From Eubacteriaceae bacterium (GTDB taxonomy: Bacteria > Bacillota > Clostridia > Eubacteriales > Anaerofustaceae): DNA of 48,802 nt. Positions 8,197-17,400 of the stretch are shown here, in pieces; positions within the stretch are counted from its first letter, which is position 1; each line of letters starts with the position of its first letter. A model generated the notes under the pieces. It searched no databases. It was not told where the DNA came from and saw only the letters and a program-made list of their open reading frames with translations. The stretch lies in NCBI GenBank assembly GCA_009782515.1, contig WRIY01000016.1, positions 1 to 48,802 on the forward strand, written 5' to 3'. Both the position numbers and the translations under genes were made by a program.

Positions 8197-9224
8197 TCTT
8201 CCAACTTTTTTAGGGGCTTTGCAGACATGGCAAGCTCACTTGCCCTTTCAAATCCATTTGCGATGCTGTCTTCGCGGCCGGATATGTAAAAGATCAATGC
8301 CGCATTAAGGCATGCTATGTCAATGCGCGCTTTGCTCCCTTCGCCTGACAAAAGCTGCTTCATGCGCTCAGCCTCAAGGCTGAGCTGGCCTGATGTGAGT
8401 ATTTCCAGGGCATCAGCCCTCTTAATGCCAAAGCTTTCGGGGGTTATTTCATACTCAAAGATATCGCCGCTTTCTGTAAGCTCGCAAATATAGCTGCTTC
8501 CCATTGTGGAAGCTTCATCTATTGCAGCATTGGCCTCATCGCATACTCCGCAGACAACCAATGCGCGCTCAAAGCCTATATATGCCATGCTCATCGCTGT
8601 AGGGATAAGCTGGCTTACGCTGCTTACGCCTCTGACTGCCCTTTTGGGGAAGGCCGGGTTAGCAAGCGAAGCAGCGGTATTGAGCACAGTGCCAAATGAA
8701 ATTTGGGAAAGCATCCTGCTAAGGCCGTTCGGGTGCACGAGGGGCGACATCCCGTTAAAGATTCCTATGCTGCATGTTTCAATGCTTTTTTTGACAATCT
8801 CAGGATGGCACTCGACGTTAACGCCTAACTCCTCGATAATGTCTATGCTTCCGCACTTGGATGTAATAGCCCTTGAGCCATGCCTTGCCATAGGCACGCT
8901 GTCTGAAGCTGCTATTACCGAAGCAGCTGTGCTGATATTGAATGTTTTGAGCGTATCCATTCCTGTGCCGGAATTTTCAATAATGGCCGTAGGGGCCTTG
9001 ATGCTTACCTTGGCTGTGTCAAGCTCATAAATAGCCTGCCATGCGGCTGCGATTTCTTCGGCAGTTTCGCCCTTTGCAGCCAGAGCTGCCAGAAATGCCC
9101 CTTGCTGCATGCCTGACTGCCTGTTTTCAAGTATGTCGTGCGAGCACTCAAGCATTTCCTCTCTGCTGAGGCTTTCCCTGTTTATCAGCCGGCTAATGTA
9201 TCTCCCAAATTCTCTTGAATCCAT
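8175..9224 (-). CDS. TrpD-like (anthranilate phosphoribosyltransferase family) protein
   Basis: Starting at the ATG at 9224 the product has 349 residues. The fold is TrpD / nucleoside phosphorylase class II: an N-terminal helical domain (LSREEMLECSHDILENRQSG, AAWQAIYELD), then NSGTGMDTLKTFNISTAASV, ARHGSRAITSKCGSIDIIEELGVNV and a C-terminal domain. In true TrpD the phosphate loop reads GTGGD and KHGNR; here it is GTGMD and RHGSR, and the distal region (FGTVLNTAASLANPA) also departs, so the substrate is probably not anthranilate. No trp gene is near. Its AGGGGG Shine-Dalgarno lies in the last codons of the dehydrogenase gene, whose stop is 1 nt upstream, so the two are coupled. It is expected to be cobalamin-repressed with that gene. 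Confidence 0.8.
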   Translation of the reverse strand: MDSREFGRYISRLINRESLSREEMLECSHDILENRQSGMQQGAFLAALAAKGETAEEIAAAWQAIYELDTAKVSIKAPTAIIENSGTGMDTLKTFNISTAASVIAASDSVPMARHGSRAITSKCGSIDIIEELGVNVECHPEIVKKSIETCSIGIFNGMSPLVHPNGLSRMLSQISFGTVLNTAASLANPAFPKRAVRGVSSVSQLIPTAMSMAYIGFERALVVCGVCDEANAAIDEASTMGSSYICELTESGDIFEYEITPESFGIKRADALEILTSGQLSLEAERMKQLLSGEGSKARIDIACLNAALIFYISGREDSIANGFERASELAMSAKPLKKLEEWILIQQ

Positions 9225-9225
9225 C

Positions 9226-10254
9226 TCATCCCCCTTGTATTTGCGGCATAAAGAACGTAAAGACATGTTTTTGGGGTTCCAAATCAGACAAAGCGCCGCT
9301 TAGGCCATCCCAGCCTATAACTTCATGCCCCGCCCCCCCGATCCCGCAATCCTTGCCGGCCAGCAGCTCAAGAGCCAAGCGCGTATCAGCAATGCTGCAG
9401 CCGTACGAGCCAACAACTGTCAGCTCCCTGTAATGGATAGCGTTCAAAACGCTGGCAGCGATAGGATCAGCGTCTGTAAGGCCGCTGAAAAAGCCAAGCC
9501 TGCCCCGCTTGGCCAAAACGCTTATCGCCGAGCTGAACGCGCCATTGCCCGGACAGCAGCATAAGCAGGCTCCCAAGCCTGCGCCATTTGTCCATTCGAG
9601 CAAATCGCCCTGCGTTCCCGGCCCGTATCCGATAGCCAGATCGCACAAAGCTTGAGCCGCTTGCCTGCGCTCAGCCATAGGCTCAACAATAGCGATTCGG
9701 CCGGCCCCAAAATGCCTGGCAAGCTGCGCGCTAAGCACCCCCAAAGGCCCGGCGCCATATATCGCTATATCGGCGCCTTTTATATCCAGGCGCTTGATGA
9801 TGTTGATGCTGCAGGCAAGCGGCTCTGCAAGCGAGGCTGCCAAGCTGCCCAGGCCGTCAGGCACTTTTGTAAGCAGCGCGGCAGGCACTGCTACCTGCTC
9901 GCTGAAGCCCCCATCCAAATGAAAGCCGATTATCTGCATTTTGCTGCATAAATGATCATTTCCATTAATGCAGGTCTCACACGCCCCGCAAAATTCCCCC
10001 GGGTGCACTTGCACTCTGTCGCCGATGCCAAAGCCGGCTGCACTCTCGCCCAGGCTTGAAATGGAGCCAACAATTTCATGGCCCAGCACCCGTGGCAAAA
10101 CCAGATCCTTTTGGCCGATAAGAAAGGCCTTCTTGTCAGTGCGGCAAACGCCGCAGACTTCAATATCAACTACAGCCTCGTAAGGCCGGGCTTGTAGCGC
10201 GGGGCCGTTTATAATCTCCAGCTTTCCATAATCCGTTAAAACAGCGCGTTTCAT
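9226..10254 (-). CDS. Zinc-dependent alcohol dehydrogenase-family protein (MDR superfamily)
   Basis: The product has 342 residues, the usual length of medium-chain dehydrogenases. The catalytic-zinc ligands are probably C37 (CGVCRTD) and H58-E59 (LGHEIVG). A structural-zinc lobe has C88, C91, C94 and C102. The Rossmann motif is GAGPLG near residue 170. Such enzymes oxidise a secondary alcohol or polyol with NAD(P)+; the substrate cannot be told. It is the first gene behind a cobalamin riboswitch and terminator, so it should be expressed when cobalamin is low. That control is unusual for a dehydrogenase and suggests a part in a cobalamin-related or cobalamin-sparing pathway, which is inference. 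Confidence 0.9.
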   Translation of the reverse strand: MKRAVLTDYGKLEIINGPALQARPYEAVVDIEVCGVCRTDKKAFLIGQKDLVLPRVLGHEIVGSISSLGESAAGFGIGDRVQVHPGEFCGACETCINGNDHLCSKMQIIGFHLDGGFSEQVAVPAALLTKVPDGLGSLAASLAEPLACSINIIKRLDIKGADIAIYGAGPLGVLSAQLARHFGAGRIAIVEPMAERRQAAQALCDLAIGYGPGTQGDLLEWTNGAGLGACLCCCPGNGAFSSAISVLAKRGRLGFFSGLTDADPIAASVLNAIHYRELTVVGSYGCSIADTRLALELLAGKDCGIGGAGHEVIGWDGLSGALSDLEPQKHVFTFFMPQIQGG

Positions 10255-10277
10255 TTAGCATTCTCACTTTCTGTTAT

Positions 10278-10312
10278 GAAAAAAAGCCCACACCAATAAA
10301 AGATGTGGACTT
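10278..10312 (-). terminator. Intrinsic terminator of the cobalamin riboswitch
   Basis: On the minus strand a 9-bp stem (10304-10312 with 10284-10292, one G-U) is followed by a run of U, between the riboswitch and the dehydrogenase ATG. It is probably the expression platform. Confidence 0.8.
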
Positions 10313-10338
10313 TCCAGATCCAACAACGAAAAACTTCA

Positions 10339-10480
10339 GCAGGCAGGTCTTCTGACTCAGTTCATCACAAGCTGCGCCTTCCCCTTATTCAGAGTGGCAT
10401 TCCGGCAGCTTGCTCCCTTTCACAGCGCTGGGCGCGTCCGGGACTCTCACCCGATTCCATTCCCTTACAGGATGCCTGCG
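10339..10480 (-). promoter_or_regulatory. Cobalamin (B12) riboswitch
   Basis: Read on the minus strand, the element starts with GCAGGC (P1) and GGGAATGGAATCGGGTGAGA, the conserved core of the class, and ends with the B12 box AGTCAGAAGACCTGCC. P1 closes with GCCTGC at 10339-10344. Promoter upstream and terminator downstream are both present, so cobalamin binding should stop transcription of the three-gene operon. Confidence 0.95.
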
Positions 10481-10499
10481 AGGCTATTTAATTGCTATA

Positions 10500-10528
10500 A
10501 TTATGCATTAAGCCGGCGCGCTTGTCAA
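10500..10528 (-). promoter_or_regulatory. Promoter of the cobalamin operon
   Basis: TTGACA (10523-10528), 17-bp spacer, CATAAT (10500-10505) on the minus strand. Transcription would begin about 10-15 nt before the riboswitch P1 stem. Confidence 0.75.
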
Positions 10529-10657
10529 GAAAATGCACAAGCCCTGAAATTTTGATGCAATCGGACATGCTTTTGCTTCACGCTCAGCCTGGCTGCAAGA
10601 AGGCAATGCTGCAGCCGGCAGCGCCGGGTGCGCTTTTGCCAAGCAGGTGTTTTTTTG

Positions 10658-11245
10658 CTAAAAGTACCTGCGCACTTTTTGCATGTACCCAAGGTACTCC
10701 TCGCCGAATTTTTGAATGCACCAGCGCTCTTCAGAAAGAATTACCCAATGGGTTGAAATTGCATTTGCTACTGCAATAAACAGCAGAACTATCGAGCCTG
10801 TCAGAGCGCAGCAGCCGGCAAAACAGAAAAAGTACCCTAAATACATAGGGTTGCGTGAAAACCGATAAATCCCGCTCATGCTGATGCCGCTCGCAGAAGG
10901 ATAGGCATAGCATACCGTTGAGAGCGCCAGCAGCGCGATTCCGGCTATATACAGCCCAAGCCCGATATACTCGCGCAGCAGATGGCTAAGAGATATGCGC
11001 TGCAAAGGGATCGTGCAAAAAAACGCTGTAGTTGAAATCTGGTGCACTGCAAGCGCTATAGCCTCCGCCGCGCCCTGTGCAGGCGCGTAGTGGCCAGCGC
11101 GGGTGTATGCCTCTTTGCTAAGCAGCCACAGCAGAGGAAAGCGCATAAGCAGTATAGGAACAGCAAGCGCAAAGCCACTGGGAAAAGCTGCCCGCTGCCC
11201 GCTGTAGCCAGCTGTCAGCGCTATAACAAACTTCATGCCTGTCAT
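10658..11245 (-). CDS. Integral membrane methyltransferase (isoprenylcysteine carboxyl methyltransferase-like)
   Basis: The product has 195 residues and about five hydrophobic segments. The C-terminal half has the family signature GIYRFSRNPMYLGYFF, a transmembrane stretch, then EERWCIQKFGEEYLGYMQKV, in which the RNPxYxG and EE...FGxEYxxY elements bind S-adenosylmethionine at the membrane face. Bacterial relatives methylate lipids or small hydrophobic compounds; the substrate is unknown. The start overlaps the stop of the upstream CPBP-like gene (ATGA, 11242-11245), so the two are coupled. A second ATG three codons in is also possible. Confidence 0.85.
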   Translation of the reverse strand: MTGMKFVIALTAGYSGQRAAFPSGFALAVPILLMRFPLLWLLSKEAYTRAGHYAPAQGAAEAIALAVHQISTTAFFCTIPLQRISLSHLLREYIGLGLYIAGIALLALSTVCYAYPSASGISMSGIYRFSRNPMYLGYFFCFAGCCALTGSIVLLFIAVANAISTHWVILSEERWCIQKFGEEYLGYMQKVRRYF

Positions 11246-12183
11246 TCCGGCATCCAGCTTCCATACATCAGCCAGTCAGCCAATGGCTCGTCTGCCCGCT
11301 TCGGGTTTCTGTATAGAATCCACAGAAATATGAACCCCACCATAAAGATGGCAGCGCATGTCAATGAGCTGATCATGCCGAGCTCATTGCCTGTAATAAG
11401 CGCGCTTATGCCGCTGGGGTCACTTGAGAGCACCCCGGGCATTTTGCTTCCTTCCAGAGATATCCCGTATATAACCCTGCTGACGGTGTAAAATGCGCCG
11501 TTGAACCCCGCAGCAGACCATATGCTTCCTGTAATCCATGTAAGCTCAAAGCATATCAGGGAAAAGAAATAGTAGCTTATTGCTGCTAATATATCAAATT
11601 TTCTAAAGAATATTGTGAACGAGGAAAAGTCCACGCCTTCAGCCATTTTGTATATGCTGAAAGCAAAGCTGACAATCACAGCGCATGAAATCTTTCCGGC
11701 TTTCCTGCCTGTAAATGCCGCAACTCCCCTAAACAGCGTTTCCTCCCATATTGAGGCAAAGCACATTGTCAGGGCATACACGCAAAGGCCCGCATAGCGG
11801 CTAAGCGAGAACGGCGCTATTGTGACGTGAAACCCGTTAATAGCCACTAAGATTGACCATGCAGCTGTTGACATAATTGCACCGGTCCCGATGCCCAGGA
11901 TAAAATGCCTAAGCCATGGATTCAATAAGGCTATGCCTGTCCTTTCCCTTCCTTGGCCTCTGTGCATGTATACGATCGCATACAGATAGGCAGCTGTGAC
12001 AATAGAAGCAAGCACAGAGTCAACAATGGGCCAGAACGCCTTGCCTCTTATAGATATGCCTACCAGATAGTATGCGGCAGCTTTATATACAAGAATCGCC
12101 AAAAAGCCTCCGAGAACATAGGCAAAACTCTTTGCGATTGATATCAGTATGGTATTAAGCTGTTTCATATAAACGCCAGTCAC
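11242..12183 (-). CDS. CPBP (CAAX protease/bacteriocin-processing-like) membrane protein, catalytic histidines missing
   Basis: The product has 313 residues and about eight transmembrane segments. Motif 1 of the ABI/CPBP family is present (EETLFRG). In motif 2 (usually FxxxH) it reads FSIYKM, and in motif 3 (usually HxxxN) it reads GFNGAFYTV, so both metal-site histidines appear replaced. It may be a non-proteolytic relative. Start choice: the GTG at 12183 sits directly on a run of eight G, too close for that run to serve as Shine-Dalgarno, while the ATG five codons later is 14 nt away; neither is ideal. The gene is coupled to the methyltransferase downstream. Confidence 0.8.
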   Translation of the reverse strand: MTGVYMKQLNTILISIAKSFAYVLGGFLAILVYKAAAYYLVGISIRGKAFWPIVDSVLASIVTAAYLYAIVYMHRGQGRERTGIALLNPWLRHFILGIGTGAIMSTAAWSILVAINGFHVTIAPFSLSRYAGLCVYALTMCFASIWEETLFRGVAAFTGRKAGKISCAVIVSFAFSIYKMAEGVDFSSFTIFFRKFDILAAISYYFFSLICFELTWITGSIWSAAGFNGAFYTVSRVIYGISLEGSKMPGVLSSDPSGISALITGNELGMISSLTCAAIFMVGFIFLWILYRNPKRADEPLADWLMYGSWMPE

Positions 12184-12212
12184 CCCCCCCTGTAAAAAAT
12201 GCTAGCTATATC

Positions 12213-12236
12213 ATTGTACAATATACATTGTATAAT
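12213..12236. promoter_or_regulatory. Tandem ATTGTACAAT-type palindromes
   Basis: ATTGTACAAT (12213-12222, perfect palindrome) and ATTGTATAAT (12227-12236, one base different) are repeated with a 14-bp period, 30 bp upstream of the CPBP-like gene. Their TACAAT halves could be -10 elements. It looks like a repressor operator. Confidence 0.35.
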
Positions 12237-12269
12237 AAAGCTGCCTTGTTTTGCAAAACTATATGCTCT

Positions 12270-14285
12270 TTAGCTGATAGCCAGCCTGTAAACATAGTCG
12301 CTGTAAGTTGCCTGGGCCTTCTCATGCTGCTTGCGCAGCGCCTGGATGCGGCTCTCAAGCTGCTCTATTTGCTTTTCGCTGTCAGAGAGCTTGCCGAGGA
12401 ATTCTTTACCCTGTTCTGTCTCCCTGCCTGCAGCAACAATGTTTGATCTTATTCTCTCCTGGCTGGCGGTTTCGTCATCGCGGATTTGTATAGCGCGGTT
12501 TATGTCTTCAACAATGCTTTCAGCTTCCGAGAGCAGGCTTGCAGCTTTTTTCAATGCATCCAAAGCCTTCTTTGGCAGCCCTCTCTCAGAATACTCAGCC
12601 AGCTGGCTTGATTTTGCCGTGCCGAGGCTGAATGACTCAGATACCGTCACTTCCTCTTTGACAGCAAAGTTTTGCTCAGCCCTTGGCGCTACTGCAACAG
12701 CGAACCTGTATGCGCTTGCTGTCTTTTCATACGGGCTTGACGGGGCTATAAGCTTGGCGTTTGCCTGAAACAAATGCTCTATAACGATCCTTTTGGGCCT
12801 GCCTGCCTTGTTTCGAATAAGATAGCTTTTCTCATACTGCCTTGTTGTGTATATTCTTGCAACCCCTGATGCAATTGCAGCTGTGATCGAGGCGTTTCCT
12901 GCATTCTCCTGCCTGCTTACGATTGAAACAGACTGGTCTTCCCCATATGATATAAGCCTTTTGCCGTGCTCCGGGATGTATTCCAGCAGCGCGTCGCCTG
13001 CATACGCCTCGTCATCGTATACAACAACCGATCCGGCGGGCAGCGGCGTTGGCGAGCTGTTTTCAATTTCGAAGCACAGGGAAGGGTTGATTTCATCGCC
13101 TGTTCTGGTATCTGCCGGATAAACAGAAGCTTTGCTGCCTTTGATCTCCCCTGAAAACAAAGGAAACATGGAGCTGTCGCCTTTAGCCAGGCTTACAGGG
13201 CTGTTGACTGTAAACGCAAATTGCTCGCCGGCCTTTTTGGCTGTCGGGGCGTCATGCGAAAATCCAATGCCTGCACTGCGCCCTCTTGCGCTTGGCGCTG
13301 AAGATCTGCCAACAGCAAAGCCGTCCATTTCATTATCAGGGCTGGCCATAGGCATAAAGGCGTCTTCAAACACTCTGACAATGGCCGGATCATCCTTAAC
13401 CTCTACTACCGGGCGCTGCGGCATTTTCCTCGAGTACAGGTCGATTATAAAAGATGAAGGCTTTCCGCTCAGAAGGGACAGCTCAATCCCGTTCCAGTCG
13501 CTGTTGCTGGCATTGTCAACAATAGCCCATGCCTGAAGCAGCTGTGAGCTCTCAGAAAGATCCAGCCTGTATGAAGCTTTCCATACAGGGCTGCCAATGA
13601 CATAGCCAATGCTTGCCTGCCTTTCGGCATCTTGCTTTGCCGGCAGGGATATGCAAACAGGCTTGCTGCTGTTTTGCAGCTTGGCAGCAACCTTGTCGAG
13701 TTCGGCATTTAGCGCCTCGGCTATGGCCGGCTCTAAAAACCTCCATGCGCGTATCTCGCGCGCAAAGACAACCCTTATCTCCGGCGCGCTTTCCGCCTTG
13801 CTCTCGCTTTCAGCCCTGCTTAAGAAGCCAACCTCGCTGCCTCTTTGGCTGAATGCCGATTCAGCAGGCGAGTCAGCCAGCAAGAAAAGAATAAGCTCTG
13901 TGATCCTCTCGCCGGTTTGGGATGCGCTTGCCCTTTCCTCAACGCCAATAATCCTGCCCTTTAGGGTTTCCCTGGCGCTTACTTCAATTGCAGCGCCTCT
14001 GTATGCGTTCATCAGCTCAGCAAACCCCGTGCTCTCATTGCTTAAAAACCACTCCCTGCCAGTGCTTGGCTCTTCGTCGCCGCTGTATGCAATAACAGGC
14101 CCAACTGAGCTTGGATCAATGACGATCAGTGACTTTAATGCATCGTTCATGTCCTCGAGCTTAAAGCTGAAAATAGCCTTTGCATTGCCTACAGCTGTGC
14201 TTTCGTGCTCGTAGTACCCGACTCCTGATAAAAACAATGCGGCTTTCTTTAGTGGCATATCAAGTTGTTTATATGTATCATCCAT
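12270..14285 (-). CDS. DUF4139-type protein
   Basis: The product has 671 residues and no signal peptide. It opens with LKKAALFLSGVGYYEHESTA and DMNDALKSLIVID, typical of the DUF4139 / mucoidy-inhibitor-A-like family (N-terminal beta domain). The long beta-rich DUF4139 body includes GYVIGSPVWKASYRLDL and LQAWAIVDNASNSDWNGIEL. The C-terminal 100 residues are a coiled coil (LLSEAESIVEDINRAIQ to EQLESRIQALRKQHEKAQ). The biochemical role of the family is not established. The ATG start follows AAGAAAGAGAAC. It stands alone, separated from the adhesin gene by a hairpin at 14416-14450. Confidence 0.8.
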   Translation of the reverse strand: MDDTYKQLDMPLKKAALFLSGVGYYEHESTAVGNAKAIFSFKLEDMNDALKSLIVIDPSSVGPVIAYSGDEEPSTGREWFLSNESTGFAELMNAYRGAAIEVSARETLKGRIIGVEERASASQTGERITELILFLLADSPAESAFSQRGSEVGFLSRAESESKAESAPEIRVVFAREIRAWRFLEPAIAEALNAELDKVAAKLQNSSKPVCISLPAKQDAERQASIGYVIGSPVWKASYRLDLSESSQLLQAWAIVDNASNSDWNGIELSLLSGKPSSFIIDLYSRKMPQRPVVEVKDDPAIVRVFEDAFMPMASPDNEMDGFAVGRSSAPSARGRSAGIGFSHDAPTAKKAGEQFAFTVNSPVSLAKGDSSMFPLFSGEIKGSKASVYPADTRTGDEINPSLCFEIENSSPTPLPAGSVVVYDDEAYAGDALLEYIPEHGKRLISYGEDQSVSIVSRQENAGNASITAAIASGVARIYTTRQYEKSYLIRNKAGRPKRIVIEHLFQANAKLIAPSSPYEKTASAYRFAVAVAPRAEQNFAVKEEVTVSESFSLGTAKSSQLAEYSERGLPKKALDALKKAASLLSEAESIVEDINRAIQIRDDETASQERIRSNIVAAGRETEQGKEFLGKLSDSEKQIEQLESRIQALRKQHEKAQATYSDYVYRLAIS

Positions 14286-14415
14286 TAGCGTGTGTTCTCT
14301 TTCTTAATTAATGCTTGCTGTTTATTGTACCACAATGTGAATGCATGGTTGCATTTGATGTTTATAAACTGCCGTGAAACGCCGCAGCTTCGACTGCATG
14401 CTTATTTATTAATAG

Positions 14416-14450
14416 GCAGAAGGGCCATGCATACCGCATGCCCCTTCTGC
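14416..14450. terminator. Hairpin between adhesin and DUF4139 genes
   Basis: A 15-bp stem with one mismatch (14416-14430 and 14436-14450) and a 5-nt loop lies just past the stop of the adhesin gene. The U tract is weak on both strands, but position suggests a terminator. Confidence 0.5.
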
Positions 14451-14479
14451 GCTTTTGGCCCGTAAGCCGGTTTTGCTGT

Positions 14480-17400
14480 CTACTTGCTGGCCTGCATATT
14501 ATTGCGCCTTTTCTTAAGCATAACTGCTGTGAAAGCGCTTAGCGCCATGCCCATAACGGCGCTTGCGAAGCGTGTCGGATCCCCTGTATCCGGCGATATT
14601 TCAGCCACCAGGGTGTTTGTCACAACAGTCGGGCTTGTATTGGACTTGATATAGCCGTCAGCCACTTCAAGCTCATCAATGCGGTAAGCATATTTATGCT
14701 GGTCTTTAGGCGAATAAGCCTGCAGGCCGGTGATTGTATATGCCCATATATTGCTGTTTTGGTGCAATTGGGCTTTGAGCTCAACAAAGGCATACAGATC
14801 ATTGTCCCGATAAAGCGCAAGCTTAACTTTGCCCGGGCGGCTTGCGTTGGCATCTGAGCCGTCTTTCCATACCTTTTGCACTTGCAGCTGCGTGCTTGAC
14901 GGCTTAAGCGTGTTGACAACTGTAGTGCCATTTTTCTGTACTGACTTCGAGTAGCCTTTAGGGACATTTATTTCATCAACAGTGTATACATATAAATGCT
15001 GGTCTGTATCCGAATATTTGTCAAGGTTTGCGAACGTGTGCTCCCAAGTATTTTTGCCTTTGAACTTGGAAGCTTTCAGCTCTGCTGACATGAATGGAGC
15101 CCCGTCGCGAAGCAGCGCGAGCGTAATGCTGTTCGGGCGTGTCTTGTCTGCATTCGAATCATCAAGCCATACCTTCTTTGCTTCAATCGAAACGCTCCCT
15201 GTTTGCAGGGTGTTTGTGACAGTTTTGCCATCAGCGCTAAGGGCCTTTGAATACCCTGTTGGCACCTCCAGCTCGTCTATTTCATAGATATACTCATGCT
15301 GATCTGCAGCTGAGTACTTGTCAAGGCCGGCGAATGTATGCTCCCATATATCAAGGCCCTTAAAAGCGGATGCGTATACGACAGCCTGATCAAAGAGCTT
15401 TCCATCGCGCATCAGAACAAGGCAGACAGAAGCCGGGCGGCTTTTGTAGCTGTTTGATCTGTCAGCCCACACTTTTGTGGCCTTTATGTCTATGCTGCCT
15501 GTTTTCAGCGTATTGGTTATATCATCGCCTTTTTGGCTCACAGCGTAGCCTTCAGGGGCGTCCAGCTCTTTTACAGTGTAGATATATTTGTGCTGGTCCT
15601 CAGCAGAGTACATGCTAAGCTTGCCAAACGTGTAGCCCCAGTCATTGGCGCCCTGGTACTCAGATGCCAAAAGCTCTTTTGACTTTATCTGCACGCCGTC
15701 CTGAAGCAAGGCTATTTCAATCTTTGCTGGCCTTGTGAGGGAGCTGTTTGAGTTGTCAAGCCAGTGCTTGCTAACGCTTATGGATGTTTCCCCCGGCTTC
15801 AGCGTGTTTGTTATGGTGTTGCCATCCTGGCTCTTTTGGTAGCCCGGGGCTTCATCTGTTTCGCTGACAGTGTAAATATACATGTGCTGATCGGTTGCTG
15901 AGAATTTTTCGAGCCTGTCAAAGGTATACAGCCAGGAATTGCCGTCAGCGCCTGCGCTCGAAGCATCAAGCTCAACGCTCTTTAGCAGCTTGCCATCCTG
16001 CATAAGGCCGATAGACACTTTGTCCGGGCGCGTGCCGTATTCATTGGAGCTGTCCACCCAAACCTTCTCAACATCAACTGAGTGCACTCCGGGCAAAAGG
16101 GTGTTTGTGATAGTGCTGCCATTAACATCCTTTTTGTAGCCTGCAGCAACGTCCGGCTCATCTGCGGTGTAGATGAACATATGCTGATCAACAGGCGAGA
16201 ATTTCGGCATATTGCCGGCAAACGTGTATTCCCAATCGTTCTTTGCCGGATCAATTGTTTGGGAATCAAGGTCAACGCTTCTATATAGAACGCCGTCCTG
16301 GTACAGGCTGATCTTTAGCGTTTGCGGCCGTGTGCCGTATTTATTGGAATCATCAGCCCATGACTTCTTAACAGAAAGCGTTGTTTCGCCTGCAAGAAGC
16401 GTATTTGTTATGGTGTTGCCGTCAATGCTGGCAGAATAGCCGATTGGAGGCGCCAGCTCATTTACAGAATAGGCATATTCGTGCTGGTCATCAGCTGAAT
16501 ACTTCTCAAGGCCTGTAAATTCATAGACCCATGTATTTTTTCCGATATAGCTTGCAGCTTTTAGCTCCTTTGCTGCAATTTGGGCGCCGTCGCGCAAAAG
16601 CTCGATTGTAATGGAGCTTGGCCGCGTGTTTGCAGCATTTGAATTGTCAAGCCATATTTTTTTGGCGCTTACGCTGGCGCTTCCGGGCGCCAGGGTGTTG
16701 GTAGCTGTATAGCCGTTAATGCTCGCACTATAGCCTGCCGGCACGTCGCCGGCCTTTTCGGCAATTGTATAAACATACTCATGCTGATCGGTTGACGAGT
16801 ACTTGTCCAGGCCCGTGAAAGTATGCACCCATGTATTGCCGGTGCCGCTTAGGCTGGCGGAAGCAAAGTCGGATCCGTCGCGCAGAAGCGTCAGCTTAAC
16901 TGAGCTTGGGCGGGTGCCGTAAGCGTCAGCATTGTCAGCCCATATTTTCGTTGCCTGAATCTCTACGCTGCCGGTTTCAAGGGTGTTTGTTATTGTATTG
17001 CCGGATTGGCTCTTTTTATACAAGTTGGGAGTGTCGCTGTCTTTCTCAACAACAGCGTATATGTATTCGTGCTGATCGGTTGCCGAATACTTTGCAAGGC
17101 CTGTAAAGACATGGCTCCATGTATTGCCTGTGCCGCTCAGATTGGCAGATTCATAGTCGGATCCGTCGCGCTGAAGCGTCAGCTTAACTGAGCTTGGGCG
17201 GGTGCCATATGCATTTGAGTTGTCTTTCCAGGTTTTTTTCGCTTCAACTTGCATAGAGCCTGAGTCAAGCGTGTTTGTAACAGTGAAGCCGTTAACAGAG
17301 CTAGTGTAGCCGCTGCATGCTGCTTCAGCCAGAGAGTATATGTATTCCCTTGAGCCATCGTCTGTATACTTTGGCAGCCCTGTAAACAGGTATGACCATC

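Noticed and set aside
8506..9030. Long plus-strand open frame opposite the TrpD-like gene
   Set aside because: Antisense shadow of a conserved coding region; no binding site or domain.
8175..9224. Tryptophan biosynthesis assignment for the TrpD-like gene
   Set aside because: Altered phosphate and substrate motifs, no trp neighbours and control by cobalamin.
10658..10700. Terminator hairpin (GCAGGT/ACCTGC) at the end of the methyltransferase gene
   Set aside because: The short stem begins inside the coding region and has no U tract after it on the minus strand.
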